Assembly: GCA_036496265.1 (NCBI GenBank)
Contig: DASXLL010000230.1
Coordinates: 1 to 42,270 of the forward strand
Length of the DNA stretch: 42,270 nucleotides
Reading direction: 5' to 3'
Origin: CAYLLN01 sp036496265
GTDB taxonomy: Bacteria; Planctomycetota; Planctomycetia; Pirellulales; Pirellulaceae
The notes beneath the pieces are model-generated. The model was not told where the DNA came from, ran no database searches, and was given only the letters and a program-made list of their open reading frames with translations. Made by a program: the position numbers and the translations under genes. Positions 8,668 through 18,149 of the stretch are shown here, piece after piece. Positions within the stretch are counted from its first letter, which is position 1. The number at the start of each line of letters is the position of its first letter.

Positions 8668-8931
8668 ATGGTGTGGGTGACGGATGCAAAATACCTGGGC
8701 GGTTTCCGCGTTTGGCTGGCTTTTAGCGATGGTACCCGCGGTGAAGTCGATTTAGCGGCCCGCCTTCGTGGTCCGGTCTTCGAGCCACTAAAGGATGTGA
8801 ATCTCTTCAGCCAAGTTAAGTTTGACCCCGAGATGGACACGATTGTCTGGCCCAATGGCGCAGATTTGGCTCCCGAATACTTGAAGGAATTGGTGGCGGA
8901 GCAATCGGCCACACACGCGAAGGCTTCGTAA
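8668..8931 (+). CDS. DUF2442 domain protein
   Basis: Small soluble protein of 87 residues and partner of the DUF4160 gene just upstream. The DUF2442 pattern shows as a short strand-rich N-terminal half (YLGGFRVWLAFSDGTRGEVDL), then FEPLKD and the C-terminal VWPNGADLAPEYL. The ATG at 8668 follows the DUF4160 stop by 3 bases. If the pair is a toxin-antitoxin-like unit, which member is toxic is not evident. gnd follows 116 bases later and probably has its own promoter. Confidence 0.85.
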   Translation: MVWVTDAKYLGGFRVWLAFSDGTRGEVDLAARLRGPVFEPLKDVNLFSQVKFDPEMDTIVWPNGADLAPEYLKELVAEQSATHAKAS

Positions 8932-9047
8932 CCCGTTTCGAGTTATTCTTCGCAGTTTGACGCTAAATAGTCTGCATCTCCGCGCCCGGGCGTCTGTGCG
9001 TTATGTTGTTTGGCTGTTCTTCATAACTGTCACCATTGATTTCCCCT

Positions 9048-10514
<1,467 letters not shown>

Positions 10515-10527
10515 GGAGCGGAATTTA

Positions 10528-10692
10528 ACAGGAGGGAACGGAGGAAACAGAGAGAAGCTGATGAACAGAAGGTAGCAAAGGCAGCGAAGAACGCTTGTTG
10601 AGACGCTGTTCGTGTCGTCCAAGGCTCGGCGGGAGCCTCGCCCTCCCAAAGTCGGTTCGCCCTCCCAAGTCGGTTCGCCCTCCCAAGTCGAT
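10528..10692. repeat. Repeat-rich convergent gap: purine words, dispersed palindrome, 18-base tandem
   Basis: Three elements share the gap after gnd. At 10528-10558 there are degenerate GGAGG/AACGGAGG words. At 10621-10647 lies a copy of a 28-base element (AAGGCTCGGC...CCTCCCA) that recurs at 16757-16784. At 10638-10692 a unit close to TCGCCCTCCCAAGTCGGT is tandemly repeated three times and grows out of the end of that element. Confidence 0.75.
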
Positions 10693-10703
10693 TCCCGCCA
10701 AGG

Positions 10704-11567
10704 TCACGAGGAGGCGCTGCGGTAGCTTTTGAGTGCCGAAACGAAGACGAGGCGGGCGGCGATTAGGCTGGCGGCGGTGGCGAAGAGGGCAAAGGCGGCT
10801 AGCGGCCAGACGCTGTTGCCGTTCGGATCGATGGGCCGGGCAATGATTTGTGCCGGAACGTTGACGACAATGAGCACGGGGACGATGAAGGTGCAGGCGA
10901 GGCGGAGCGGCGTGCCATAGGCGCCGCTGTAGATTTCCATTGGATAGCGCGAGAAGTTCGTGATGTAGAACCAGAAGTCATAGAGCGAGCTGTTCTGGCC
11001 GAGCCAAATGCTGGTTGCGGACAGGCCGATCATGAGGCTGTAGAGGATGGCGACGCCGCAGAGGACGTAAAAGATGTAGAGCAAAACCATGAGCGGATTC
11101 AGGTGGAGCGGATGATCGGGCTGCGTTGTGAGATGAAACAGGCTGACGCACAGCAAAATGCAGCCGGCGATAAAGTTGGCGAGACTGGACCAATCGACTT
11201 TTTCGAGCGAGATCAAAAACTGCGTGTCGATGGGCTTTAGCAGCGCGAAATCGAGGCCGCCGGTGCGGATTAGCTCGCTGATGTCTTCGCAATTGGGCAT
11301 GAAGAAGGCTTGGACGAGGCTGTTGACGAGCATCGTCGTCGCGAGGAACGCAAAGAACTCCCACTCGCCCCAGCCGGTGTTTTTGCCGATCGAGGACGTG
11401 TAGCGGAAAATGAGCAGGTAAAAGCCCAGGTTCATCATCGTCCACGTCACGCTCGACAGGCACTCGATGAGGAAGTTGGCGCGAAACATCATGTTGCGCA
11501 CGAGGCTATTGCGAGCGAAAGTGAGGAAGACGCCGAGGTAGGAAGCACGTGGAACCATCGCTGTCAT
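10704..11567 (-). CDS. ABC-2 type transport permease (first of two)
   Basis: Polytopic inner-membrane protein of 287 residues with about six hydrophobic segments, resembling the DUF990-like ABC-2 permeases that work as pairs with a single ATPase. Recognisable features are the N-terminal amphipathic stretch LVRNMMFRANFLIE, the segment ISELIRTGGLDFALLKPID in the central loop, and a C-terminal membrane helix. The upstream gene on the same strand encodes a second protein with the same layout, including the equivalent QIRSGEVKKFLVQPVD loop, so the two probably form a heterodimer. The ATG at 11567 lies in a junction repeat; the ATG three codons later (11558) is an alternative. No ATPase gene adjoins. 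Substrate unknown. Confidence 0.8.
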   Translation of the reverse strand: MTAMVPRASYLGVFLTFARNSLVRNMMFRANFLIECLSSVTWTMMNLGFYLLIFRYTSSIGKNTGWGEWEFFAFLATTMLVNSLVQAFFMPNCEDISELIRTGGLDFALLKPIDTQFLISLEKVDWSSLANFIAGCILLCVSLFHLTTQPDHPLHLNPLMVLLYIFYVLCGVAILYSLMIGLSATSIWLGQNSSLYDFWFYITNFSRYPMEIYSGAYGTPLRLACTFIVPVLIVVNVPAQIIARPIDPNGNSVWPLAAFALFATAASLIAARLVFVSALKSYRSASS

Positions 11568-11626
11568 TTGTCACTTGTCATTTGTCATTTGTAAAGGCTG
11601 CCAATGACCAATGACAAATGACCAAC
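11568..11626 (-). repeat. Inverted word repeat between the two permease genes
   Basis: On the + strand, copies of TGTCATTTGTCACT-type words (about 11566-11590) face CCAATGACCAATGACAAATG (about 11600-11622). The arms are imperfect reverse complements, so a hairpin is possible. The repeat includes ATG triplets, one of which may be the start codon of the downstream permease. Confidence 0.75.
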
Positions 11627-11629
11627 TCG

Positions 11630-12538
11630 CTACCCGCCGTAAGCGCTATATCGCCGCGTACCACGCTCGTAGAGGACGCGGGAGAGGAGGATGAAGAGGA
11701 TGACCCATTCGAGTTCGATGGCGAGGCCGAAGGCGAGGTCCCAGCCGTGAATCTTGCCGAGGAGGACGGCGGCGGGGAAGTAGGCGAGATACATTAGCGG
11801 CGTGAGCTCGACGAGCGTGTGCCAGGGTTCGGGGAGCATATCGAGCGGAAACATGTGGCCGGAGAGGAAAAAGTTGAAGAGCATATAGACGAAGAGGAGC
11901 GAGCTGACTTCGAGCCACCAGAAGCCGACGAGACCCATGCAGGCTTCGAGGAAGTAGCCGAGCAAAAAGCCCATGACGAGCGAGAGACACCCGGCGGCGA
12001 GCGCGGTGGGGCTGGGCCAGCCGGGGAAATAATCGCGACAGAGGAAAAAAACCAGGGCGAACGGCAGAATGGCGACGGTGTAGTAGGCCAGCTTGTGGGC
12101 GACGCGGCCCAGGAGCAGAAAGCCGAGAAGATCGACCGGCTGAACCAGGAATTTCTTGACCTCGCCGCTGCGAATCTGTTTGGCGATGCCGCTGGCAAGT
12201 CCTGGCATGCTGGAAAATGCGCGGGCTACCATTGTCAGCAAGTAATAAGCAACGAAATCTTCGTAGTGATAGCCGCCGATGGGCTGCTGGCCGCGGGCCT
12301 GAAACACGGCAAACCAGAGGAAAATCTGCGTGACGATCGGCAAAAACCGCATCAGCGTGCCGAGCGCAAAATCGCCGCGATAGACGAGGCGCTCGGAGAG
12401 AGCGATGCGGAGGATGGTCCACCAAACGACCGCTTTCGCGGTTAATGACCAATGACCAAGTACCAATGACCAAACAGGATTCGAAGCAACTGCCTCATTG
12501 GTCATTGGGATTTGGTCATTGGTCATTCCCTTTCTCAC
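11630..12538 (-). CDS. ABC-2 type transport permease (second of two), repeat-encoded N-terminus
   Basis: Inner-membrane permease of up to 302 residues, homologous in layout to the gene after it. The family-like sequence begins near residue 38 (VWWTILRIALSERLVYRGDFALG), followed by six or so membrane segments and the loop QIRSGEVKKFLVQPVD. The first possible start, GTG at 12538, overlaps the lipoprotein stop by 4 bases (GTGA), which favours coupled translation; ATG at 12526 and 12505 are alternatives. All three put a junction repeat inside the gene: residues 5-32 are translated from TGACCAATGACC-type words. Either the permease gained a repeat-encoded extension or an unseen non-ATG start is used. 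No ATPase is encoded nearby. Confidence 0.78.
   Translation of the reverse strand: MRKGMTNDQIPMTNEAVASNPVWSLVLGHWSLTAKAVVWWTILRIALSERLVYRGDFALGTLMRFLPIVTQIFLWFAVFQARGQQPIGGYHYEDFVAYYLLTMVARAFSSMPGLASGIAKQIRSGEVKKFLVQPVDLLGFLLLGRVAHKLAYYTVAILPFALVFFLCRDYFPGWPSPTALAAGCLSLVMGFLLGYFLEACMGLVGFWWLEVSSLLFVYMLFNFFLSGHMFPLDMLPEPWHTLVELTPLMYLAYFPAAVLLGKIHGWDLAFGLAIELEWVILFILLSRVLYERGTRRYSAYGG
12444..12531 (-). repeat. Inverted word repeat overlapping the permease start
   Basis: AATGACCAATGACC-type words at 12444-12475 face TGGTCATTGGGATTTGGTCA-type words at 12500-12531; the arms are imperfect reverse complements about 25 bases apart. The words match those at 11568-11626, the only case in the window of two junctions sharing a word. 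The repeat lies inside the open reading frame of the permease. Confidence 0.8.
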
Positions 12539-13011
12539 TCCGGCTTAGCGAGATCGATGGTGAGCGGCGTTTTGCCGTCGAGATCGCGAATGATATTGCT
12601 TTTGTCCGGCAGGAAACCGCCGTTGAGCTTATCGACCTGCGGATTGGGGTCCAACTGCTGAACGCCGATTTTGTATTTTCCGGGTCGCACGTCGTGAATT
12701 TCAAACTTGCCGGTGGCGCGATCGCATTCAGTCGTTTTTGGTGTGAATTGCTCGCTCTCGCCCACGTCGGGCTTGAGCGTCAATTGCAGTGTGCCCGTGG
12801 GACTGAGCTTGAGCGGCTGTCCATTGCGCAGAACCATGCCAGTCACCGTAATGTTCGTCTGGCGGTTGCAGCCGGGCAGCAGCGGCAGCAGGGCTATGAC
12901 GCTAAATAGAGCGGCTTGCTGAATGCCAGCCCGAAACGGCAGCGAGAGGATCCGCATATTGAAATGGAATAGCCGAATCGTAGTTGATGGTTTTGGGCCG
13001 GTATTCGCCAT
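12535..13011 (-). CDS. Small lipoprotein with carboxypeptidase-regulatory-like fold
   Basis: Exported protein of 158 residues. A hydrophobic segment ends in the lipobox LLPGC (Cys48), so it should be anchored by lipid. After it, TVTGMVLRNGQPL and KFEIHDVRPGKYKIGVQQ follow the pattern of short beta-sandwich regulatory-like domains. Such proteins often sit beside DUF1559 genes in planctomycetes; here the ATG at 13011 is 3 bases after the DUF1559 stop. A second ATG at 12957 (MRILSLP) would give a more usual signal peptide length; tight coupling favours the first. Its stop overlaps the GTG of the following permease frame by 4 bases. Function unknown. Confidence 0.78.
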   Translation of the reverse strand: MANTGPKPSTTIRLFHFNMRILSLPFRAGIQQAALFSVIALLPLLPGCNRQTNITVTGMVLRNGQPLKLSPTGTLQLTLKPDVGESEQFTPKTTECDRATGKFEIHDVRPGKYKIGVQQLDPNPQVDKLNGGFLPDKSNIIRDLDGKTPLTIDLAKPE

Positions 13012-13014
13012 CGA

Positions 13015-14106
13015 TTAAAAACTAGGAGCCGCCTGACCGTCGTTGCGGCTTTGGATAAGATACCAAACAGTCGTCGGGATGTTATTCGTTACATACCGCG
13101 TGCTGCCGTCGCCGAAGCAAGCGTTAACGCCCCCAGGATGGAGGCTGCGGGCCTGAGCCTGCCAATTGGGCCAGTTGTGCGGCGCGTTATCGAAAGAACA
13201 GCCCATTTGCATCGCGCCCATGCCAGTCGTCGCTTTGCCAATTGTCGCTCGGAGGGCCGTGCAATCCTCAATATCATCCGACTTTTCTTGATTGTCGTTC
13301 GGCTGTATGCAGTCCTGATTCACAATGGCATTGGCGGCCGTCAAGCTCGATCCGGCAACACCCATGGCCCAAACCCCGCGACGATCGCCCTGATTGATGC
13401 CGACGCGCAGCTCATTGATGAGAACTGTGTTCGAAGAACCGTCCTGACTAATCAATTCGGCGATGCGGGCACCATAATTGGCACCGAAGACACCACCGCA
13501 GCTGCCGGCGCCCGCGCCGGCACCCGTCTCCGTGCCATCCTTCGAGTTTCCTTGCAGGGTGAAATTGAGCCAGCCCGGGCCACCATTAGCGCCGTAGTTT
13601 CCCCGGGCCCAAAAGGTGTTGAATGTTCCCGTGTTCAGATTGAAGACGTTTTGGGTATTCGCCCCGTAGTTGTCGGAGGGGCAGCGAAATACCTTGACCG
13701 ACGCCGTGGCGATTCTACGCCAACTCAGATCCGAGCCGTTGCTGGGCAGATAGTTGTTGATGCCAGCGCTATTTTGATCGAACAGGCTGCCCTGCTCGTA
13801 ATAGGGGAGCATGAGCACGGCCCAGTTGGGACCAAAGCCGGGCGTTCGGTAAGTGCTGAGCATTTGTTGATCGCCGTTGGCTGGCGCATTTGCGATTTGC
13901 ACACCGACTGGGAATTTGCCTTGCGAATCGGCGAAATTATGGGCGGCCAAACCAAGCTGCCGAATTGCGTTGACGCAGCTTGTTCGCCGCGAGGCTTCGC
14001 GGGCCGCTTGCACCGCTGGCAACAAAAGCGCGACGAGGACGCCGATGATGGCGATCACCACCAAGAGCTCAACGAGCGTGAACCCCAGGCTACGAGGACG
14101 TCGCAT
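13015..14106 (-). CDS. DUF1559 protein with prepilin-type N-terminus
   Basis: Planctomycete-specific surface or pseudopilin-like protein of 363 residues. The ATG at 14106 starts MRRPRSLGFTLVELLVVIAI, a type IV prepilin methylation motif (cleavage before Phe) with its hydrophobic helix, followed by PAVQAAREASRR. The C-terminus has the family's H-x9-DG segment (HPGGVNACFGDGS). The frame continues 12 codons further upstream, but that leader lacks prepilin character. These proteins are usually present in many copies per genome, and their role is not established. The small lipoprotein gene is 3 bases downstream and the two permeases follow it, so a four-gene transcript is likely. Confidence 0.93.
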   Translation of the reverse strand: MRRPRSLGFTLVELLVVIAIIGVLVALLLPAVQAAREASRRTSCVNAIRQLGLAAHNFADSQGKFPVGVQIANAPANGDQQMLSTYRTPGFGPNWAVLMLPYYEQGSLFDQNSAGINNYLPSNGSDLSWRRIATASVKVFRCPSDNYGANTQNVFNLNTGTFNTFWARGNYGANGGPGWLNFTLQGNSKDGTETGAGAGAGSCGGVFGANYGARIAELISQDGSSNTVLINELRVGINQGDRRGVWAMGVAGSSLTAANAIVNQDCIQPNDNQEKSDDIEDCTALRATIGKATTGMGAMQMGCSFDNAPHNWPNWQAQARSLHPGGVNACFGDGSTRYVTNNIPTTVWYLIQSRNDGQAAPSF

Positions 14107-14314
14107 GATTGGAACTCCAAAGCAAAAATGGAGAGGAGGCAAAAAAATTGCCAGAACAAGTCGACCGCTGACGCGAAAGCGCGATTCCCTAAATTACCAA
14201 GAGTTTTTGCTGGCGACAACCGAATAACGGTGCTTGTAATCCCAGTGGCGATGCTGATAGGAGGAACCAAACGTGGTTCCGAATTCAGGCAAGAAAGCGC
14301 GTTTTCACAGTTCT

Positions 14315-14336
14315 CCGGGAGCAGGTTTGCTCCCGG
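14315..14336. terminator. 9-bp hairpin after the membrane-protein gene
   Basis: CCGGGAGCA, loop GGTT, then the exact reverse complement, 3 bases beyond the stop of the minus-strand membrane gene at 14340. It may end that transcript before the DUF1559 gene. The arm matches the hairpin at 7-29, so it is also a member of a dispersed family. No T-run follows on the minus strand. Confidence 0.55.
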
Positions 14337-14339
14337 CTG

Positions 14340-14909
14340 CTAAGAATCTTGGTGCGAATTGGCGGCGGGGGAAGACGCGATCGCCTGCCGGATGGCGCCG
14401 CCGAGCACTTGGACGAAGCCGAAAGTCGCGAAGGCGGCGATGCCGCCGAGGAAGGCAAAGGCGATGACGCCGACGATAATGTTGACCGGCTCAACGTGGC
14501 CGTGGCCGGCTGCGAATGTCCATAAGCCGCCGCCGATGGCGCCCGTCGTCACTCCGATGCTACTGGCGACAATGATCATCCAGCCGAGGTTGCTCCGCCG
14601 GCTGAGCTGGGTTGGGGGGGCGAAGTCTTGCGGCTTTGGAGAGCGGCGGGTGGAAGGAGCAGGCTCGGAAGAAGCCGGTTCGGGCAGGTCGCCAATCTGC
14701 CGCAGTCGCGTGCCGATGGCGTTGCCGGCGACGTGGCAAAAAATCGAGACCGCCAAAAATGCCAACGCGGCAATTGCTAACGGGCTGATCCACTGCCGGA
14801 GAGCGAGGAGGACGCAAATCGCGGCTACGAGCGCGAAGAGTGTACGAAGGCCGAATTGGGGCGGCCGCAGCGATTTTGGATTGGTGACGTTTCGATTAGG
14901 TGTAGCCAT
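14340..14909 (-). CDS. Membrane protein of unknown function
   Basis: 189 residues from the ATG at 14909. The frame extends to 14996 but would overlap the upstream gene; MATPNRNV is the more plausible start. After a short polar leader comes FGLRTLFALVAAICVLLAL, a planctomycete-typical first membrane helix, then a second helix, a polar Pro/Ser-rich stretch (about 75-105) and two further helices near the C-terminus. I do not recognise the family. Both neighbours on the same strand are also membrane-related, but no shared pathway is evident. A hairpin follows the stop. Confidence 0.68.
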   Translation of the reverse strand: MATPNRNVTNPKSLRPPQFGLRTLFALVAAICVLLALRQWISPLAIAALAFLAVSIFCHVAGNAIGTRLRQIGDLPEPASSEPAPSTRRSPKPQDFAPPTQLSRRSNLGWMIIVASSIGVTTGAIGGGLWTFAAGHGHVEPVNIIVGVIAFAFLGGIAAFATFGFVQVLGGAIRQAIASSPAANSHQDS

Positions 14910-14976
14910 GTCGGCTCGGCTAGGGAGGGACTGATTTATTCTAAGCCAAGCCGCGGCTTCAGACGACTCAGTTCGC

Positions 14977-15420
14977 TCAATGAATTGGGCGACCATATTC
15001 TTCGCTCAGCCGGGCGAGTGCGATTGCACCGAGGGAGAGGCCGAAGTCGCGCAGCGCTACGTCGAAAAAGCCCGGAATGAGGAACAGGTTGACGATGATT
15101 CCCCATAGCCAGAGCATCACGATGTAACCGCCGACGCGAGGCCAGAACGCAACGAGTATGCCGGCGATGACTTCAATGACGCCAACGATGTGCATAAATG
15201 TCGTGGCTTCCAGGCCGGTGACCCGAGTGGCGAGGGGGCATAAATACATTTCCCAGCTGCCGATGCCCAGGAAGTGAATGAATTTGTCGAGTCCGGCGGC
15301 AATCGGCAGCACGACAAACCAAACGTGCAGAATTTCATAGGCCTGATAGGCGGGCGTGAGAGCCGTGGTGGAAAGTTGCGGCAGCGCCGGAGCGCTGGTG
15401 GCGACAGTAGCGCGAGTCAT
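14977..15420 (-). CDS. DoxX-like four-helix membrane protein
   Basis: 147 residues with four predicted membrane helices and no other domain. After a short leader the pattern is WFVVLPIAAGLDKFIHFL, then MHIVGVIEVIAGILVAFWPR, then a third helix, then FDVALRDFGLSLGAIALARL. The middle GVIE segment and the conserved ALRDFGL tail fit a DoxX-like family; the biochemical role is not settled. The ATG at 15420 has AAGGAGACT just upstream, a good ribosome site, and is better than the longer frame that begins at 15516. Confidence 0.8.
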   Translation of the reverse strand: MTRATVATSAPALPQLSTTALTPAYQAYEILHVWFVVLPIAAGLDKFIHFLGIGSWEMYLCPLATRVTGLEATTFMHIVGVIEVIAGILVAFWPRVGGYIVMLWLWGIIVNLFLIPGFFDVALRDFGLSLGAIALARLSEEYGRPIH

Positions 15421-15555
15421 GGCAGTCTCCTTTCGGCCGAAAGCCGATCTGCAGATGCGGTGTGTCTCCTCCGTGAAGGATTTGAAAACAAAGCGACCGG
15501 AGGGATTCAATTGCAAGTTGTGCGCCGAGAAAAGCGGGCAAGGGGTGACGCGCCT

Positions 15556-16668
15556 CTAAGACATTGCTGCGACTTCCTTTAGCTCGACCGCGCGGTGTTC
15601 TTGGGCTGACAAATAACAGGCATCGACCAAGGCCATCGTATTCAGATTGTCGCGGCCGCTGATTTCGGGCTCTGCTTTCTCTTCCAAGGCGACGAGAAGC
15701 TGCGCCATCGTGCCGACGAAGGCGTCGGGGAACCAGACTTCTTTCCAGCGGGGTGAGAGCCATTTGTTGGGCTGGTGGATGGTCGTGTAGTCGATTGTGC
15801 TGGGCGTTGGCTGGGGGTATTCGGGCCAGCCGATGGTGCCGCGGGCCAGACCTTCCAGTCCTTCGACGCGCCAGCGGATGCCGATGTCCTTAGCTGCGCC
15901 TTCGAGTGCGGGGCCGGCCCAGACGTCGTCCCAGGAGGAGCAGCGGAGGCCGCTGGCATATTCGAGGATGTAAAGACAGATGCCGTCGCCGTGCTTGAAT
16001 TTTTTGGCAGTGCGCGGGTCGGGGCGGATACTGGCGAAAACGCGGATTGGGTCGCCGAAGAGATAGCGGAACGAGTCGAGGTGGTGGATCGACATGATGC
16101 GGAGAGTGACCCAGCCTTGGCGCTCTTGCCAAGGCATCCAATGTGGGATCGCCCGCATGTCGATGGTGGCGAGGACCGGTTCGCCGAGCGCGCCTTGATC
16201 GAGGAGCGACTTGCAGGCGCGGATCGATTGGTCGTAGCGCATGTTTTGGTTGACGGCGAGCGTGATTTTTGCTCGCTGGCACAGGCGGACGATTTCTTTC
16301 GCCTGCGAGTAGTTCACGCCGAGCGGCTTTTGGGCCAGGATGCCGCGAATGTGCCGTTTGTACTTGCAGATGCGTTTGATGACATCGAATTGAATGTCGG
16401 GCGGGACGGCGATATCAACGACTTCGACAGTGCCGCTGGCGAGCATTTCGTCGTAGGTGCCGTAGGCCTTTAGGTTATGTCGCTCGGCGATTTGTTGCGC
16501 GTGGCTGGAGGTTTGCGAGGCAATGGCGACGGGATTGAAGCCTGCGTTGTGATAGGCCACGAGGTGGCAATCGGCCATGATGAAGCCGCTGCCGATGCAG
16601 CCGATGGGAGCGTCTTTGTGCTTGGGCAACTGGGGGCGGTAGTTGAGGTCAAGCTTTTTGATCGCCAT
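15556..16668 (-). CDS. Gfo/Idh/MocA family oxidoreductase
   Basis: NAD(P)-dependent sugar or inositol dehydrogenase-like enzyme of 370 residues, cytoplasmic (no signal peptide). The Rossmann motif GCIGSGFI is at 23-30. The usual EKP motif appears as QKP (113-115), with Lys114 kept and the Glu replaced. HHLDSFRYLFGDP is the conserved substrate-side segment. The cupin and SDR genes upstream are on the same strand, with gaps of 135 and 158 bases, so the three may act on one substrate, perhaps a sugar acid or cyclitol. The substrate cannot be read from sequence. Confidence 0.9.
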   Translation of the reverse strand: MAIKKLDLNYRPQLPKHKDAPIGCIGSGFIMADCHLVAYHNAGFNPVAIASQTSSHAQQIAERHNLKAYGTYDEMLASGTVEVVDIAVPPDIQFDVIKRICKYKRHIRGILAQKPLGVNYSQAKEIVRLCQRAKITLAVNQNMRYDQSIRACKSLLDQGALGEPVLATIDMRAIPHWMPWQERQGWVTLRIMSIHHLDSFRYLFGDPIRVFASIRPDPRTAKKFKHGDGICLYILEYASGLRCSSWDDVWAGPALEGAAKDIGIRWRVEGLEGLARGTIGWPEYPQPTPSTIDYTTIHQPNKWLSPRWKEVWFPDAFVGTMAQLLVALEEKAEPEISGRDNLNTMALVDACYLSAQEHRAVELKEVAAMS

Positions 16669-16756
16669 TGAGAGAAATCGCGGAGAGAGGAGGGGCGGCG
16701 GTTAGAGAGAATGGATAATCGAAGGGGTCGGCCGAATCGATGATCGACGCACAATA

Positions 16757-16784
16757 AAGGCTCGGCAGGAGCCTCGCCCTCCCA
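16757..16784. repeat. Dispersed 28-base element, second copy
   Basis: AAGGCTCGGC followed by AGGAGCCTCGCCCTCCCA. It matches 10621-10647 apart from one extra or changed base in the loop. GGCTC and GAGCC form a short stem. It lies in the gap between the cupin and the Gfo/Idh gene. Confidence 0.7.
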
Positions 16785-16803
16785 ACTTGTATGATCAAAG
16801 CGA

Positions 16804-17280
16804 TTAACGAATGAATTGCTCGACGAAATCGGCTCCGAGGCCGACCTGTTCGTAGTGTCGGCGGGCCATGTCGAGCTTGGTGTGGACGTCGTCGTGGCCG
16901 GTGGGTCGCATTTGGTCGTCGTAGTAGATCACAGCCCCGCACACGTGAAACAGTGTGATCATTTCGGGCACGTCGCGATCGACGACGAGCGTGTGGAGTT
17001 CGCCGGGCGGCTCGAAGATGTACATGCCTTCGCGGGCGATCCAGTCGTGCTCGAGATAACGCCAGGAGCCTCGGATGACGTAGCCGTGGACCGGCGCGGG
17101 ATGGCGGTGGCGGCTAAGGACGCCGGAGCGTGTGACGCGGAGCAGATTGACCCACTCGCCGTTGACCGTGTTGAGCAGCAGCGGGCGGAACCAGACGTTG
17201 GGCATTTGGGGCACCCAGAGACGGTCGTCGTCGGGCATTGCGGCAGTCGCAATATCGGGAATCATTGCCGTAGAGATCAT
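16804..17280 (-). CDS. Cupin protein, 2,4'-dihydroxyacetophenone dioxygenase-like
   Basis: Soluble cupin of 158 residues. The metal-binding pattern is visible: SRHRHPAPVHGYVIRG (57-71; His58, His60 and probably His65) and a second motif PPGELHTLVV (His96). The overall layout resembles proteins annotated in the 2,4'-dihydroxyacetophenone dioxygenase family, an iron-dependent ring-side-chain cleavage enzyme. Such annotations often cover proteins with other substrates. It lies between an SDR gene and a Gfo/Idh gene on the same strand, which suggests a small catabolic cluster. Confidence 0.75.
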   Translation of the reverse strand: MISTAMIPDIATAAMPDDDRLWVPQMPNVWFRPLLLNTVNGEWVNLLRVTRSGVLSRHRHPAPVHGYVIRGSWRYLEHDWIAREGMYIFEPPGELHTLVVDRDVPEMITLFHVCGAVIYYDDQMRPTGHDDVHTKLDMARRHYEQVGLGADFVEQFIR

Positions 17281-17349
17281 CGCAGTGCCTTGCTTAAATT
17301 AACCTGACGAAATAACGCGAACGGGGTTTGGCAAAAAAAACGGGAGCAA

Positions 17350-17411
17350 GGGAACACTAATCAGCTCTAATCAACACTAATTAGTGATAATCAGTGTTTA
17401 TTAGCGTTCCC
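17350..17411 (-). repeat. Inverted word repeat between cupin and SDR genes
   Basis: The gap reads GGGAACACTAAT at one end and ATTAGCGTTCCC at the other, matching at 11 of 12 positions as an inverted repeat. Between them are several degenerate CTAATCA/AATCAGTG words. The element is AT-rich against its neighbours. Confidence 0.8.
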
Positions 17412-17438
17412 ACTGTCTGCACGAAATTCGAGTCGTCG

Positions 17439-18149
17439 TTAACAAACAGAATAGCCGCCGTCCACTGGCAAAACGACGCCGGTGACGAAGGCGGCGGCTG
17501 GCGAGGCTAAAAACAGGGCTGCGCCGGCGATGTCGGATGGTTGGCCCCAGCGGCCGAGCGGCGTGCGGCTGACGATGGTATCGCTTTTTGTTGGGTCGGC
17601 GACGAGTGGAGCGGTGAGGGCAGTTTCGATCCAGCCGGGGGCGATGGCGTTGACGCGGACACCGTGGGGCGCCCAGGCGATGGCGAGAGATTTGGTGAGT
17701 TGAGACACGCCGCCTTTGCTGGCGCTATATGCCGGGGCGTAGCCGCTGCCGAAAAAGGCGAGCATGGAGGCGATATTGATGATCGAGCCGCGGGACGCGA
17801 AGAGAAGTTCGCGCGCGGCGAGGCACATGCGCATGGTTCCGGTCAGATTCACGTCCACGACGCGCTCAAAGTTTTCGGCGTCGAATTCCTGGCCGTCGCG
17901 GAGGATCATACCGGCGGCGTTGACGAGAACGTCCAACCGGTCGAGCGTCGCAATTACTTGGTCAATTTCCAGCGGTTTTGAGTTGTCGAGTGCATACGCT
18001 TGCACGTTTTCCCGAAACAGTTGGGCCTGTTCAACTTCCTCTCGCGTTTTCGCAGTCACGGTGACACGGCAGCCGTCAGTCGCGAAGGCCTCGGCAATCG
18101 CGCGGCCAATGCCGCTGACACCGCCGGTAACCAGGACGTTTCGTTGCAT
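17439..18149 (-). CDS. Short-chain dehydrogenase/reductase
   Basis: NAD(P)-dependent classical SDR of 236 residues, cytoplasmic. The nucleotide-binding motif TGGVSGIG is at 8-15, NAAG at 77-80, the catalytic Ser near 128 (INIAS), and YSASK at 141-145 (Tyr141, Lys145). The C-terminal half has NAIAPGWIET and the final TGVVLPVDGGYS. It is first in the minus-strand order SDR, cupin, Gfo/Idh. The substrate is probably a sugar, polyol or hydroxy acid, but this is inference from neighbours only. Confidence 0.92.
   Translation of the reverse strand: MQRNVLVTGGVSGIGRAIAEAFATDGCRVTVTAKTREEVEQAQLFRENVQAYALDNSKPLEIDQVIATLDRLDVLVNAAGMILRDGQEFDAENFERVVDVNLTGTMRMCLAARELLFASRGSIINIASMLAFFGSGYAPAYSASKGGVSQLTKSLAIAWAPHGVRVNAIAPGWIETALTAPLVADPTKSDTIVSRTPLGRWGQPSDIAGAALFLASPAAAFVTGVVLPVDGGYSVC

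Noticed and set aside
13051..14343. A 430-codon plus-strand frame opposite the DUF1559 gene
   Set aside because: No recognisable domain or ribosome site; the minus strand has the prepilin motif and family C-terminus.
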